A DNA stretch of 64,000 nucleotides, taken from positions 62,001 through 126,000 of the forward strand of contig NZ_BSNY01000037.1 of NCBI RefSeq assembly GCF_030160235.1. The letters are read 5' to 3'. Origin of the DNA: Mesorhizobium huakuii (GTDB taxonomy: Bacteria; Pseudomonadota; Alphaproteobacteria; Rhizobiales; Rhizobiaceae). Numbering within the stretch: position 1 is the first letter of the stretch; the number at the start of each line of letters is the position of its first letter. Shown here one piece after another: positions 50,717 to 59,310 of the stretch. A program made the translations under genes and the position numbers. Below the pieces are notes generated by a model, which saw only the letters and a list, made by a program, of their open reading frames with translations, was not told the origin of the DNA and made no database searches.

Positions 50717-50749
50717 AATGGCAGGCCGCGTCAGGCGCGGCCTGCCATT
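50717..50749. terminator. Perfect 14-bp hairpin between convergent genes
   Basis: AATGGCAGGCCGCG (50717-50730), loop TCAGG, CGCGGCCTGCCATT (50736-50749). It lies between the DUF3126 stop and the convergent hypothetical gene's stop, so it can serve both. Only GTCTTC follows on the plus strand, so a U-run is weak. Confidence 0.7.
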
Positions 50750-50753
50750 GTCT

Positions 50754-51485
50754 TCAATGTCCGCTCTTCAGCATTCGCCCGGCCTCTGCGGTCATCGCCG
50801 CGTCGAGTGCCTGCCAGTCGCCAAGGAATTCCTTGGGAAAACGGTAGGTGAGGCTGAGATCGTCGCCGACATGGATGTCTCGCTCGCAAGGCGCGAGCGA
50901 TTGACCGGCACTCGGCCCGCTCAGGCAGCGGGCGACGAAGGGATCCTTTCCCCCGCGCTTGCCGACCACCAGCACCTCGTTGAGATAGCCTGATTTCTCA
51001 TTGAAGCCGTAGACCGTCGTGCCGCCCGGTCCCGGAATGCCGGGCTGGACGATCAGCGCGCTGTAGATCGGCACGAACCGGCCGCTCATGTCGCGGGACA
51101 TCATCTGCTGTTCGAAGGACAGGAAGATGATTTTCTTGTTGGCTTCCGAGTGATTGAAATCGTCACGAGCCGCCTCGCTATACCCGTCCATCTGGGGATA
51201 GCGCAGATAGAGGTCGAGACGTGAGGCAATGCCGTCGCGCCGGGCCTGGTCGAAACGGATGAAATTGGCCGGCACGGAAATCACATTGTTGCCGATCACC
51301 ACCCGGCGCACCGTCGTGTCGTCGGTATATCCGGCCATGGCGATGCTATGGCCGAACCATTTGCCGCCAAGGCTGATCGCGACCGACAGCAAGGCAAGTG
51401 CGGCGAAGGCATAGAACACCCGCTTCATCAGCGTGGAATCGACCACGGTGAGTTCAGGGCCGTCGGCAATCGCTGCCTGCTTCAT
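50754..51485 (-). CDS. Membrane-anchored hypothetical protein
   Basis: A 243-residue protein; ATG 51485 has GAGG 7 bases upstream, and ATG 51509 is an alternative with GAGGGA. One transmembrane helix (about 20-43, VFYAFAALALLSVAISLGGK) is followed by a periplasmic domain with NNVISVPANFIRFDQARRDG, QMDGYSEAARDDF, a conserved-looking Cys pair (VARCLSGP, APCERDI) and SLTYRFPKEFLGDWQALD. No family was recognised with certainty; similar one-helix proteins are found in Rhizobiales. It is convergent with DUF3126 and divergent from the next gene. Confidence 0.7.
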   Translation of the reverse strand: MKQAAIADGPELTVVDSTLMKRVFYAFAALALLSVAISLGGKWFGHSIAMAGYTDDTTVRRVVIGNNVISVPANFIRFDQARRDGIASRLDLYLRYPQMDGYSEAARDDFNHSEANKKIIFLSFEQQMMSRDMSGRFVPIYSALIVQPGIPGPGGTTVYGFNEKSGYLNEVLVVGKRGGKDPFVARCLSGPSAGQSLAPCERDIHVGDDLSLTYRFPKEFLGDWQALDAAMTAEAGRMLKSGH

Positions 51486-51602
51486 CTCGGTCCTCATCCC
51501 AACCGCCATTCCCGGTGTCCCTCGGCGGCACACATCGCGCGGCACGGCTCTTGCAGCCTTCCTGAAACGACTGTGCGATTTCATGGTAAATGGGAGGTTA
51601 AG

Positions 51603-51938
51603 ATGGCTCAGATGGAACTCTTCCTGTTTGCTTTTGTCGTCGGGCTGACGGTGTGCGGGTTGACGGGTTCGACGATGGAGCTGGTGTCGGGCCGCAAGGT
51701 CGCCTTCGCCGAGCCCTATGTGTCGCCCGAGCACGTGCTGCGCTCGCTGGCGGCCACTGCTGGCGCAGGGCCGTTCATGCTGGTCAACGATGCCCTCGAT
51801 GCCCGCCGCGAGAAGCGCATTTCGACGATCGCGCTCTTGTCATGCGGCTGCACGGCGATTGCCTGGTCCCTGGCGCTGGGCATCGTCGTGCTTGCCATTG
51901 CCTCTTGGACGATCCGTCTCCTAGGGTCCGGCATCTGA
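51603..51938 (+). CDS. Small membrane protein (DUF6949-like)
   Basis: A 111-residue protein with GGGAGG before ATG 51603. Helices at about 4-24 (MELFLFAFVVGLTVCGLTGS) and 75-108 (IALLSCGCTAIAWSLALGIV) flank VAFAEPYVSPEHVLRSLAAT and PFMLVNDALDARREKRI. This layout resembles the rhizobial DUF6949 family (recollection). Function unknown. It is followed after 19 bases by the gamma-carbonic-anhydrase-like gene, likely co-transcribed. Confidence 0.72.
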   Translation: MAQMELFLFAFVVGLTVCGLTGSTMELVSGRKVAFAEPYVSPEHVLRSLAATAGAGPFMLVNDALDARREKRISTIALLSCGCTAIAWSLALGIVVLAIASWTIRLLGSGI

Positions 51939-51957
51939 GACGATTCGGAGGCCGACA

Positions 51958-52485
51958 ATGCCGCTTTATGCGATCGACGGAACGGAGCCCAGCTTCGCGG
52001 ATGCTGACACAAACTGGATCGCGCCCGATGCGACGCTGATCGGCAACGTGCAGGTCGGCCGCAATGCCGGTTTCTGGTTCGGCGTCGTCATTCGCGGCGA
52101 CAATGAGCCGATCACTATCGGCGCCGACACCAATGTGCAGGAACACACGCTCATGCACACCGATCCCGGCTTCCCGCTGACCATCGGCGAGGGCTGCACG
52201 ATTGGCCACCGGGCCATGCTGCATGGCTGCACGATCGGCGACAACAGCCTGATCGGCATGGGCGCCATCGTGCTGAATGGCGCCAGGATCGGCAAGAATT
52301 CGCTGGTCGGCGCCGGCGCGCTGGTCACCGAAGGCAAGGAATTTCCGGACAATTCGCTGATCGTCGGCTCTCCGGCCAAGGCGATCAGGGTGCTGGACGA
52401 CGCTGCCGTCGCCAGGCTGCGCGGCTCGGCAGCGCACTACGTCGCCAACGGCAAGCGCTTCAAGGCAGGGCTGAAGAAGGTCTGA
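51958..52485 (+). CDS. Gamma carbonic anhydrase-like protein
   Basis: A 175-residue left-handed beta-helix protein made of hexapeptide repeats (APDATLIGNVQVGRNAGFWF onward). Zn-ligand His positions are visible in EHTLMHTDPG and IGHRAMLHGCTIGD (the H-x4-H pair), with RGDNEPITIG as in the gamma-CA/PaaY/YrdA group. The activity may be weak carbonic anhydrase or thioesterase-associated. The C-terminal helix ends in KRFKAGLKKV. It likely shares a transcript with the preceding small membrane protein. Confidence 0.93.
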   Translation: MPLYAIDGTEPSFADADTNWIAPDATLIGNVQVGRNAGFWFGVVIRGDNEPITIGADTNVQEHTLMHTDPGFPLTIGEGCTIGHRAMLHGCTIGDNSLIGMGAIVLNGARIGKNSLVGAGALVTEGKEFPDNSLIVGSPAKAIRVLDDAAVARLRGSAAHYVANGKRFKAGLKKV

Positions 52486-52510
52486 GGCCAGTTTCGGCCG
52501 AGCCGGGCCA

Positions 52511-53068
52511 TTATCTGTTGGAGCCGCGCTTGGCCATTGCATCACGCAGCAATGAAGCGCCCGCTTCAAAGCCGGCTTTGTCGGCTTCCTCGAAGGCTGT
52601 GGTATAGTCATCGATGCGGGTCGCGAGAGTCGGATCGGCGCCAGCCGCCAAAAGCAGGCGGATCGCCTCGGCGCTACGAATGGCCACTGAATAGTGAAGC
52701 GGCGTCCAGTCGTTCACGCCCCTCATGTTGGGATCGGCGCCAGCCTCGATCAACACCCGCACGATCTCCAGACGATCGGCCCGGTCGGTGGACAGCGCGG
52801 CAATGATTGCCGGAAACCCACCGTGATCCCCATAATTCGGATCCGAGCCTGCATCCAGCAACGTCGAGATGAAGCGGACCGGGCTCCAATAGATCGCGTA
52901 TTCCAGAGGGTGCCCGAGGCCGAGTTCGAACGGCATACGTTCGTCGAACCAGCAGGGCGAACCGCCCAGGGCTTTGCCAAGGCCATCGAAGTCACCGGCC
53001 TTGAAGGCATCGTCGATCGCCTTGAACAGACGATGACGCTCGCATCGATCTTCCGGGATCTCCAACAT
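52511..53068 (-). CDS. Ankyrin repeat protein
   Basis: A 185-residue soluble protein with about four ankyrin-like repeats: RHRLFKAIDDAFKAGDFDGL, HPLEYAIYWSPVRFISTLLD with AGSDPNYGDHGGFPAIIAAL, then LEIVRVLIEAGADPNMRGVN, DWTPLHYSVAIRSAEAIRLL and LAAGADPTLATRIDDYTTAF. The consensus G-ADPN and TPLHYS are clear. It probably mediates protein interactions; partner unknown. It is convergent with the gamma-CA gene. Confidence 0.92.
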   Translation of the reverse strand: MLEIPEDRCERHRLFKAIDDAFKAGDFDGLGKALGGSPCWFDERMPFELGLGHPLEYAIYWSPVRFISTLLDAGSDPNYGDHGGFPAIIAALSTDRADRLEIVRVLIEAGADPNMRGVNDWTPLHYSVAIRSAEAIRLLLAAGADPTLATRIDDYTTAFEEADKAGFEAGASLLRDAMAKRGSNR

Positions 53069-53197
53069 CGCCGTGATCCAGAGGACGGAACCAACAGCCT
53101 ATGATGCCTCGATCCGCCGTCCGTGCAAAGGAGGTGCTGGGTAGTCGGATGCGCCTACTCAACGCTGATTGGGTTTCGAGCTGCCGCCAGAAATGGC

Positions 53198-53226
53198 GGA
53201 GCCGGCCCGGGGACGGGGCCGGCTCC
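53198..53226. terminator. Perfect 11-bp GC-rich hairpin
   Basis: GGAGCCGGCCC (53198-53208), 7-base loop, GGGCCGGCTCC (53216-53226). It lies between the start of the ankyrin gene and the end of the second BTLCP gene on the minus strand, about 60 bases past the latter's stop. A weak CCATTT run follows on that strand, making it a probable terminator of the BTLCP gene. Confidence 0.6.
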
Positions 53227-53285
53227 TTAGACCCGGTCGTTGGGGACGGGGAGGGTGGGGACTCGACCGGGTTTCTCGTTACGTC

Positions 53286-53894
53286 CTAGCGGACGCTGGC
53301 GACCGCGTCGGAGCGGCCGTCGTTTATCGTCACCCAAACGCCGGAGTTCTCCGTCGATTGACGCTTGAGATAGGTGTAGTCGGTGTCCGTCCAGGACAGG
53401 ACTTTGGTTTCCAGATTGTCGAGGATGAACTCGCCGAGGCTGGTGCGCACGGTCAGTACGGCGTGGCCGTCGCCATTCGGCTGGCGCGCGACCGTCATCA
53501 AGAGATCGCCCGCCGGCACGCCCGCATCCATCAGTTCGCGGCGCTTCTCCAGCGCATAGTCCTCGCAATCGCCATAGCCATTGTCGGGATAGGCCCAGTA
53601 TTCCTCGACACCGTAGTTTTCCATGTCGGTGCGCGGCTTGACGCGGGTGTTGACCGAATTGTTGATGCTGACGATCGTCGCCCAGAGCTTGCGGGTCAGG
53701 TCGACCGGCGCGCCCTTGGGCGTCTTCTCGTTGCATTCGCCAGGGATGCGCTGGCAGAATTCATAGTGGCCAACAGGCTGTGTGGTACGGCCGCCAGTGT
53801 GCATATAGGCCGGTCCCGCGGCATATGCTGATCCCCAAGCGGAAAGCTGCATCGCCATTGCCAACAGCAACAGCTTGCCCCTCGTTTTTTTCAT
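53286..53894 (-). CDS. Transglutaminase-like cysteine peptidase (BTLCP family)
   Basis: A 202-residue exported protein; signal MKKTRGKLLLLAMAMQLSAW ends at AYA-AG. The BTLCP domain includes NTRVKPRTDMENYGVEEYWA, the catalytic Cys in GDCEDYALEKRREL, His in GDGHAVLTV and Asp in EFILDNL. It is a paralogue of the gene at 1-594, with the same domain order and no extension. Relatives such as LapG cleave a surface adhesin under c-di-GMP control; PilZ genes occur nearby, but no lapD or adhesin gene is in the window. Monocistronic. Confidence 0.94.
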   Translation of the reverse strand: MKKTRGKLLLLAMAMQLSAWGSAYAAGPAYMHTGGRTTQPVGHYEFCQRIPGECNEKTPKGAPVDLTRKLWATIVSINNSVNTRVKPRTDMENYGVEEYWAYPDNGYGDCEDYALEKRRELMDAGVPAGDLLMTVARQPNGDGHAVLTVRTSLGEFILDNLETKVLSWTDTDYTYLKRQSTENSGVWVTINDGRSDAVASVR

Positions 53895-54120
53895 TTTCTA
53901 GTCTCCCCGTTCGAAGGAGACATTGCCACGGCTGGATTTATTTGACGCAAAAGCGCGAAGCAGACTTTAAGTAAAACGCCAATAGAATAAACATAAAATT
54001 TGAATCATTTGAGTATTGAATTGTTTGGATTGGATGGGCTGGCATCGGGCGCGAGTCCTTGTGCCCGGCGTCCGAAGCGAACCCGGCCGCTTGCGAAGAG
54101 ACAAATCGCTGTCGCCCGGA

Positions 54121-54150
54121 AACAAAAAACCGGCCACGCGGGGCCGGTTT
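54121..54150 (-). terminator. Intrinsic terminator of the double-PilZ gene
   Basis: On the minus strand AAACCGGCC, a 6-base loop and GGCCGGTTT form a 9-bp stem followed by a run of T (TTTTTTG). It sits 25 bases past the PilZ gene stop, a classical Rho-independent layout. The rest of 53895-54174 contains an AT-rich stretch (53980-54025) and no gene. Confidence 0.85.
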
Positions 54151-54174
54151 GATTGCAGTGCCCGTTGTATCCGG

Positions 54175-54792
54175 TCAGGCGCGCGGCGTGTTGAATTCGG
54201 AATCGAGCGTCTCAGGGCGCTGGATGACAGCGAATTCGATGGCGACGCCATCCTCGAAATGACGAACGATCTGCCCGCGCATCGTGCCAAGCATGACCTG
54301 GACGCCGATCGCCGGCTTGACGTCGATCTCGATCGCGGCGCCGGACAGCGACAAGTCGATGATCCGGCACTGGTATTGGCGGCCATCGGTGAGCTGCAGC
54401 ACGCTGGTCGGATTGCGCGGCGCGACGCGCTCGTGGCGGCGGTCTTCCGGCAGGTCGAGTTCGTGCTTGTTGGCAAGCCAGGTCAGCTGCGCCGCCAGCT
54501 TGTCCTTCTTGCGGTCGGAGGCAATCACCGTCATGGCGAAGCCATCCTGCAGCGTGCGCGTGACGACGCCTTCGATGCGGCCGATATGGTCGATATAGGC
54601 GATCACCTTTTCACCGGGCATGCCGATGCGATCGGTGCGGAACGCGACATTGCCAGGCGACATGTCGACAACCTGGCAAGGATGCTCGGTGCGGTCTTCC
54701 AGCATGAATCGCCCGTATATCTTGACCCGGACGCGCTGAAAGTTACGCCTCTCAGCTTGGGACGGCGCGTAGTCGACCGCCGCTGACCTCAT
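54175..54792 (-). CDS. Tandem PilZ domain protein
   Basis: A 205-residue protein with two PilZ domains. The first (about 14-100) has the RRNFQRVRVKIYG Arg motif and VVDMSPGNVAF. The second (about 115-195) has RRHERVAPR and IIDLSLSGAAIEI, both retaining RxxxR and DxSxxG for cyclic di-GMP binding. Such double-PilZ proteins are common in Rhizobiales and act on motility or polysaccharide systems through protein contacts. It has a clear intrinsic terminator and is preceded on the same strand by the PAS protein gene after a 120-base gap. Confidence 0.92.
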   Translation of the reverse strand: MRSAAVDYAPSQAERRNFQRVRVKIYGRFMLEDRTEHPCQVVDMSPGNVAFRTDRIGMPGEKVIAYIDHIGRIEGVVTRTLQDGFAMTVIASDRKKDKLAAQLTWLANKHELDLPEDRRHERVAPRNPTSVLQLTDGRQYQCRIIDLSLSGAAIEIDVKPAIGVQVMLGTMRGQIVRHFEDGVAIEFAVIQRPETLDSEFNTPRA

Positions 54793-54911
54793 GACTGCCT
54801 ACACCCCGTTTGGCATTCCCGCGCGTCAATGCGAGGGACTTCATCACAGAAGTACAACAAAGCGGGTTAACAAAGGGGAAAAACGAGCCTGCGAGACTGT
54901 GCGATCATCAA

Positions 54912-55544
54912 CTATTCGTCGCGCCCGCCGTCGAAGACGACGAGATGGCGAATGCGGCGTGCCCGGCCAAGCGCCGAGATCGTATCTGGCGCCTCGAGTT
55001 CGGTTGGAACAAGCGAGGGAACGTCGATCGCCGGACGGTTGTTGAGCAACTCCTTCTCCGGATCGACGACACGGATCGAATCGATCATTGCGTCCGTGAT
55101 CGGGTCGGCACCCAGCCAGAACGGCTTCTCCGCGGCACTGATGACGCCAAGGCAGCGCGGGTTCTCGATGCCGCCGTCGAGCGGCAGGGCAAGCAATTCG
55201 AACTTGTTGGAGCGGCCATTGCGGCTGAAGCCCTCGAAATTGATCAGCACCACCGATTTCTGGTCGAAAACCCCGTGAATCAGCCGTGAAACCAGACGCT
55301 GATCCTTCTCGCGCCACAGCGACGGGAAGGAGAACCCCTTGAGTTCCCGGCCATAGCAGGCGCAGAGCCTGGTGCCGGCCAGGCGGAAGACGGGTTGGCC
55401 GCGCGTGTCTCGTTCCAGGATGAACGTGTCGGCCAAAAGTGACTTGATATCGGCCGGCTCGACTTCCGATCGCTTCGGAGCAGGGCGTCCGTCGCGCAGG
55501 CGGTTCCAATAATGGAACAGCGTGATCGATCCGTTTTGGTTCAT
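54912..55544 (-). CDS. PAS domain protein (PAS_5 / DUF1488-type)
   Basis: A 210-residue cytoplasmic protein starting MNQNGSITLFHYWNRLRDGR (ATG 55544). The domain FHYWNRLRDGRPAPKRSEVE, PADIKSLLADTFILERD and FRLAGTRLCACYGRELKGFS is the alphaproteobacterial PAS_5 fold (PF07310). It has no output domain, so it is probably a sensor or adaptor. It is transcribed toward the double-PilZ gene. The 390 bases upstream (55545-55934) hold its promoter and a plus-strand terminator. Confidence 0.88.
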   Translation of the reverse strand: MNQNGSITLFHYWNRLRDGRPAPKRSEVEPADIKSLLADTFILERDTRGQPVFRLAGTRLCACYGRELKGFSFPSLWREKDQRLVSRLIHGVFDQKSVVLINFEGFSRNGRSNKFELLALPLDGGIENPRCLGVISAAEKPFWLGADPITDAMIDSIRVVDPEKELLNNRPAIDVPSLVPTELEAPDTISALGRARRIRHLVVFDGGRDE

Positions 55545-55639
55545 GGTATGCTGCTCCGCGCATTCTGTCGTCTGATGTCCCATCGGTGAACAGAAGGGCG
55601 CCCTCCGATGACCTACATGCGTTGCGGAGCAGGAAGCGT

Positions 55640-55845
55640 GCCAGCGTCGTTAACACTTGTTCACGGGTCGGGGACGTTAAGGTTAACAACTGGTTTACGT
55701 TGCGCCCGAGAGGGCCCTGTGGCACACCAAAACCACTCCAGAAGCGGTCGTTTCGCGACGATCGGCAGCACTTCAGTCAAGAGTTTTAGGGGAGCAGGGG
55801 GCTCGACCGGCCGTTCAAGGGAAACCTTGGACGGCTTCTTTTTTG
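55640..55845 (+). ncRNA. Candidate small RNA defined by an orphan plus-strand terminator
   Basis: A strong intrinsic terminator lies at 55810-55844: GCCGTTCAAGG, GAAA tetraloop, CCTTGGACGGC, then CTTCTTTTTTG. No plus-strand gene precedes it, since the PAS gene runs the other way and the rhomboid gene starts downstream at 55935. The frames inside the region (for example from 55586) do not look like real proteins. The 5' end given is only a guess, beyond the divergent PAS promoter region. Confidence 0.4.
55810..55844 (+). terminator. Strong Rho-independent terminator without an upstream gene
   Basis: 11-bp stem (one G-T wobble) with a GAAA loop at 55810-55835 and a T-rich tail (55836-55844). 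It is 90 bases upstream of the rhomboid start, so alternatively it could attenuate transcription reading into that gene. Confidence 0.85.
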
Positions 55846-55934
55846 ATTCGCACTGGGGCGATTCGCCGTTTGCGGTTCCAATGGCGGTGATCTAGATGCT
55901 CGCCAGATCGAACCAGCACCGAGTGCGATTGCAG

Positions 55935-56693
55935 ATGAGCGAACAGCAAAATCCAACCGAAGCCGAACCGGCCGAAAGCATGCCGCCGCCTGCGCGCGAA
56001 CCGGTGTTCAACCTGCCGCCGATCGTCCTGGCGGTGATCGGCATTTGCGCGGCCGTCTATCTGCTTCAGCAATATGTGCTGAACGACGCGCAGCAGATGA
56101 CGCTGCTCTACGACGGAGCCTTCATTCCCGTCCTCTATACCGGGCAATACGGCTTCGACTGGTTCCTGTTCACTCGGCCCTTCACCTACGCCTTCATGCA
56201 TGGGGGTTTTGCCCATATCGCCGTCAATATGGTCTGGCTCGCCGCGTTTGGTTCGCCGCTGGCCAATCGCCTCGGCGGGCTCGGGTTTGCTCTGTTCTTC
56301 GCCGTTACCGGACTGGCTGCCGTGGCACTGTTCTGGGCCATGCACCCCTATGGTGAAGCACCGCTGGTCGGCGCCTCCGGCGCCATATCGGGCATGATGG
56401 GTGCTGCGGCGCGTTTCGGTTTCCGCACCGACCGCTCTGCCGGCAAGGCGGCCTTCGCCGGCCCCGTGCTGCCGATCGCGCTTGTCTTGCGTTCGCGCGG
56501 TGTCGTGGTCTTCCTTGCCATGTGGATGATCATCAACCTCGCCACCGGCCTGCTCGGTTTCGCGCCTGGAGTAGATGGTCAGATCGCCTGGGAGGCTCAT
56601 ATTGGCGGCTTCGTTGCCGGCTTTTTCGGCCTGCGCTGGTTCGATCGGCGATGGCAGCCGCGCGAATGGGAGAGCGCCGACCCTCGCACTTGA
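55935..56693 (+). CDS. Rhomboid family intramembrane serine protease
   Basis: A 252-residue membrane protein beginning MSEQQNPTEAEPAESMPPPA (ATG 55935; 55896 is an alternative). Six predicted helices. The catalytic dyad is Ser148 in VGASGAISGMMGA and His222 in AHIGGFVAGFF, and the helix-2 histidine/asparagine motif AHIAVNMVWL is intact. It cleaves transmembrane substrates within the bilayer; substrate unknown. The 5' cytoplasmic extension is Pro/Glu-rich. It is followed by the CBS gene on the same strand. Confidence 0.94.
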   Translation: MSEQQNPTEAEPAESMPPPAREPVFNLPPIVLAVIGICAAVYLLQQYVLNDAQQMTLLYDGAFIPVLYTGQYGFDWFLFTRPFTYAFMHGGFAHIAVNMVWLAAFGSPLANRLGGLGFALFFAVTGLAAVALFWAMHPYGEAPLVGASGAISGMMGAAARFGFRTDRSAGKAAFAGPVLPIALVLRSRGVVVFLAMWMIINLATGLLGFAPGVDGQIAWEAHIGGFVAGFFGLRWFDRRWQPREWESADPRT

Positions 56694-56781
56694 AATGCAA
56701 CTGATCACGGCGCACGATGTTCACTCTTACGTGAAAGCCGGTCTGGGCAGGGGACCGGCAGGCGAAGCAGAGGAGGACGCC

Positions 56782-57213
56782 ATGACGGTTAAGGCAATTC
56801 TGGAAAAAAAGGGCCACGACGTGTTGACGCTCGGGCCGAACGAAAAGCTCAGTGAAGCCATCCGCATCCTGACCGAACACAAGATCGGCGCGCTGGTCAT
56901 CACCAATGGCGATCGCAAGATTGTCGGCATCCTGTCGGAGCGCGACATCGTGCGGGTTGTCGCCAAGGAAGGTGCCGCCGCGCTCGATATCGCCGTGCGT
57001 TCGGCAATGACGCCGAAGGTGAAGATCTGCAATGAGAACCACACCGTCAACGAGGTGATGGAGATCATGACCAGGGGCCGCTTCCGCCATCTGCCGGTGG
57101 AAAAGGACGGCCTGCTCGATGGCATCGTCTCCATCGGCGACGTGGTCAAGCGCCGCATCGAGGATGTCGAGCGCGAGGCGGATGAGATCAGGGCCTACAT
57201 CGCCACGGCCTGA
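56782..57213 (+). CDS. CBS domain pair protein
   Basis: A 143-residue protein with AGGAGG before ATG 56782. It is a pair of CBS motifs: residues about 5-62 (GHDVLTLGPNEKLSEAIRIL, GALVITNGDRKIVGILSERD) and 75-135 (MTPKVKICNENHTVNEVMEI, RHLPVEKDGLLDGIVSIGDV). Such stand-alone pairs bind adenosine nucleotides and modulate partners. The C-terminal helix VKRRIEDVEREADEIRAYIA is typical of the alphaproteobacterial subgroup. It is convergent with the YjhX-like gene. Confidence 0.93.
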   Translation: MTVKAILEKKGHDVLTLGPNEKLSEAIRILTEHKIGALVITNGDRKIVGILSERDIVRVVAKEGAAALDIAVRSAMTPKVKICNENHTVNEVMEIMTRGRFRHLPVEKDGLLDGIVSIGDVVKRRIEDVEREADEIRAYIATA

Positions 57214-57260
57214 GCGGCGAAAGGACCGCCGGCCGGAAACCCGACCGGCGGAACTGTAGT

Positions 57261-57518
57261 CTATCGGTTGTCGAGTTCGGAGCGAACGAGCTCGAGCCCG
57301 CGCCTTGTGATGCGGTAGGGACCGCCACCCGACGACGAAACCGCCTTCTTGCGTTTCAGCTTTCGAAACAGGTCGAGATCGACGCCCGGATAGTGCCAGC
57401 CATCGCGGGTCAGGCATTTGACGGAGGCGATCCGTTTCTTCTGGTTCTTTTCGATTTCAATGCGTCCGCCCTGCGCAAGCAGGTGCAGGATGCGCTGTTC
57501 AGTGCGCGAAATATCCAT
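57261..57518 (-). CDS. YjhX-like protein (putative toxin family)
   Basis: An 85-residue basic protein starting MDISRTEQRILHLLAQGGRI; the frame extends 17 codons upstream with no family features. The pattern IEIEKNQKKRIASVKCLTRD, GWHYPGVDLDLFRKLKRKKA and a C-terminal RITRRGLELVRSELD is the YjhX family, annotated as a toxin with the YjhQ acetyltransferase as antitoxin in E. coli. No partner gene lies next to it: the neighbours are the CBS gene and gatB. A small GCCGCG/CGCGGC palindrome (57553-57567) lies upstream. Confidence 0.85.
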   Translation of the reverse strand: MDISRTEQRILHLLAQGGRIEIEKNQKKRIASVKCLTRDGWHYPGVDLDLFRKLKRKKAVSSSGGGPYRITRRGLELVRSELDNR

Positions 57519-57806
57519 ATGGAGAGTTTCCGGGAAAACAAAAAATACCGCCGCCGCGTTTCGCGGCACGGGGTTTCAGGTTTTCTGCCCTGCCTCGCTA
57601 CGAGGTCAGGGCCTTACCGGGACTGAGCGTAAGTGAACATCCACTCTCCATTGGGATGGGCGTCCTATAGGCGAAAGCGGCCGAAAAGGCCAGCCCGCGG
57701 CTTTGCGCTTGTCTCTTCTGGCGGTTTGCACTAGCGAATAACTTTCGCTTCAGACGTGAAAGTCACGTTCAAACGTGAGTTCACTCATCGTAATTTGCAG
57801 GCCGCC

Positions 57807-59306
57807 ATGACACTCATCGATACCCGCACGCCCGACGCAAAACGCCTGATCCCCGGCGCCACCGGCGACTGGGAAATCATTATCGGGCTCGAAGTCCACG
57901 CGCAGGTCATCTCGGAGGCAAAGCTGTTTTCCGGTGCCTCGACCGCTTTCGGCGCGGCCCCCAATGCCAATGTCAGCCTGGTCGACGCGGCAATGCCCGG
58001 CATGCTGCCTGTCATCAACGAGGAATGCGTCAAGCAGGCGATCCGCACCGGCCTAGGCCTGAAGGCGCAGATCAATCACAAATCCGTCTTTGACCGGAAG
58101 AACTACTTTTATCCCGATCTGCCGCAGGGCTACCAGATCTCGCAGTTCAAGCAGCCGATCGTCGGCGAGGGCACGGTGATCGTGTCTGTCGGCCCCGACC
58201 GCCAGGGCGAATTCGAGGACATCGAGGTCGGCATCGAGCGGCTGCATCTGGAGCAGGATGCCGGCAAGTCGATGCACGACCAGCATCCGACCATGTCCTA
58301 TGTCGACCTCAACCGCTCCGGCGTGGCGCTGATGGAGATTGTCTCCAAGCCGGACCTGCGTTCCGGCGACGAGGCAAAGGCCTATGTCACCAAGCTGCGC
58401 ACCATAATGCGCTATCTCGGCACCTGCGACGGCAACATGGATGAAGGCTCGCTGCGCGCCGACGTCAACGTGTCGGTACGCCGACCCGGTGGCGAGTTCG
58501 GCACCCGCTGCGAGATCAAGAACATGAACTCGATCCGCTTCATCGGCCAGGCCATCGACTACGAGGCGCGCCGCCAGATCGCCATTCTCGAGGACGGCGG
58601 CAAGATCGACCAGGAAACGCGGCTGTACGATGCCGTCAAGGGCGAGACGCGCTCGATGCGCTCGAAGGAAGAAGCGCACGATTACCGCTATTTCCCCGAT
58701 CCCGATCTGCTGCCGCTGGAATTCGACCAGGCCTATGTCGATGCTTTGGCCAAAGGGCTGCCGGAACTGCCCGACGACAAGAAGGCGCGGCTCATCTCCT
58801 CGCTGGGTCTGTCGACCTACGATGCTTCGATCCTGGTGTCGGAAAAGTCGGTCGCCGATTATTTCGAGAACGTGGCCGCCGGCCGCGACGGCAAGCTCGC
58901 TGCCAACTGGGTCATCAACGATCTGCTCGGCCAGTTGAACAAGGTGGGCAAGGACATTGAAAATGCGCCGGTTTCGCCCGACCAACTCGGCGCGATCATC
59001 GACCTGATCAAGGATGGCACCATCTCAGGCAAAATCGCCAAGGACCTGTTCGAGATCGTCTGGAACGAAGGCGGCGATCCGCGTGCGCTGGTCGAAAGCC
59101 GTGGCATGAAGCAGGTCACCGACACCGGCGCCATCGAGAAGGCGGTCGACGAGGTGATCGCGGCCAACCCGGACAAGGTGGAACAGGCGCGCGCCAAGCC
59201 GACCATGGCCGGCTGGTTCGTCGGCCAGGTGATGAAGGCGACCGGCGGCAAGGCCAATCCGCAAGCGGTCAACGACCTCGTCAAGGCCAAGCTCGGCATA
59301 GAGTAA
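57807..59306 (+). CDS. gatB: Aspartyl/glutamyl-tRNA(Asn/Gln) amidotransferase subunit B
   Basis: A 499-residue protein starting [20 protein letters not shown] (ATG 57807). Subunit B of GatCAB converts misacylated Glu-tRNA(Gln) and Asp-tRNA(Asn) to the amidated forms. Seen are [40 protein letters not shown], the [12 protein letters not shown] region, [37 protein letters not shown] and a helical tail domain ending [12 protein letters not shown] that contacts tRNA. gatA and gatC are not adjacent here. A GNAT gene follows after 4 bases. Confidence 0.98.
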   Translation: MTLIDTRTPDAKRLIPGATGDWEIIIGLEVHAQVISEAKLFSGASTAFGAAPNANVSLVDAAMPGMLPVINEECVKQAIRTGLGLKAQINHKSVFDRKNYFYPDLPQGYQISQFKQPIVGEGTVIVSVGPDRQGEFEDIEVGIERLHLEQDAGKSMHDQHPTMSYVDLNRSGVALMEIVSKPDLRSGDEAKAYVTKLRTIMRYLGTCDGNMDEGSLRADVNVSVRRPGGEFGTRCEIKNMNSIRFIGQAIDYEARRQIAILEDGGKIDQETRLYDAVKGETRSMRSKEEAHDYRYFPDPDLLPLEFDQAYVDALAKGLPELPDDKKARLISSLGLSTYDASILVSEKSVADYFENVAAGRDGKLAANWVINDLLGQLNKVGKDIENAPVSPDQLGAIIDLIKDGTISGKIAKDLFEIVWNEGGDPRALVESRGMKQVTDTGAIEKAVDEVIAANPDKVEQARAKPTMAGWFVGQVMKATGGKANPQAVNDLVKAKLGIE

Positions 59307-59310
59307 GGCC

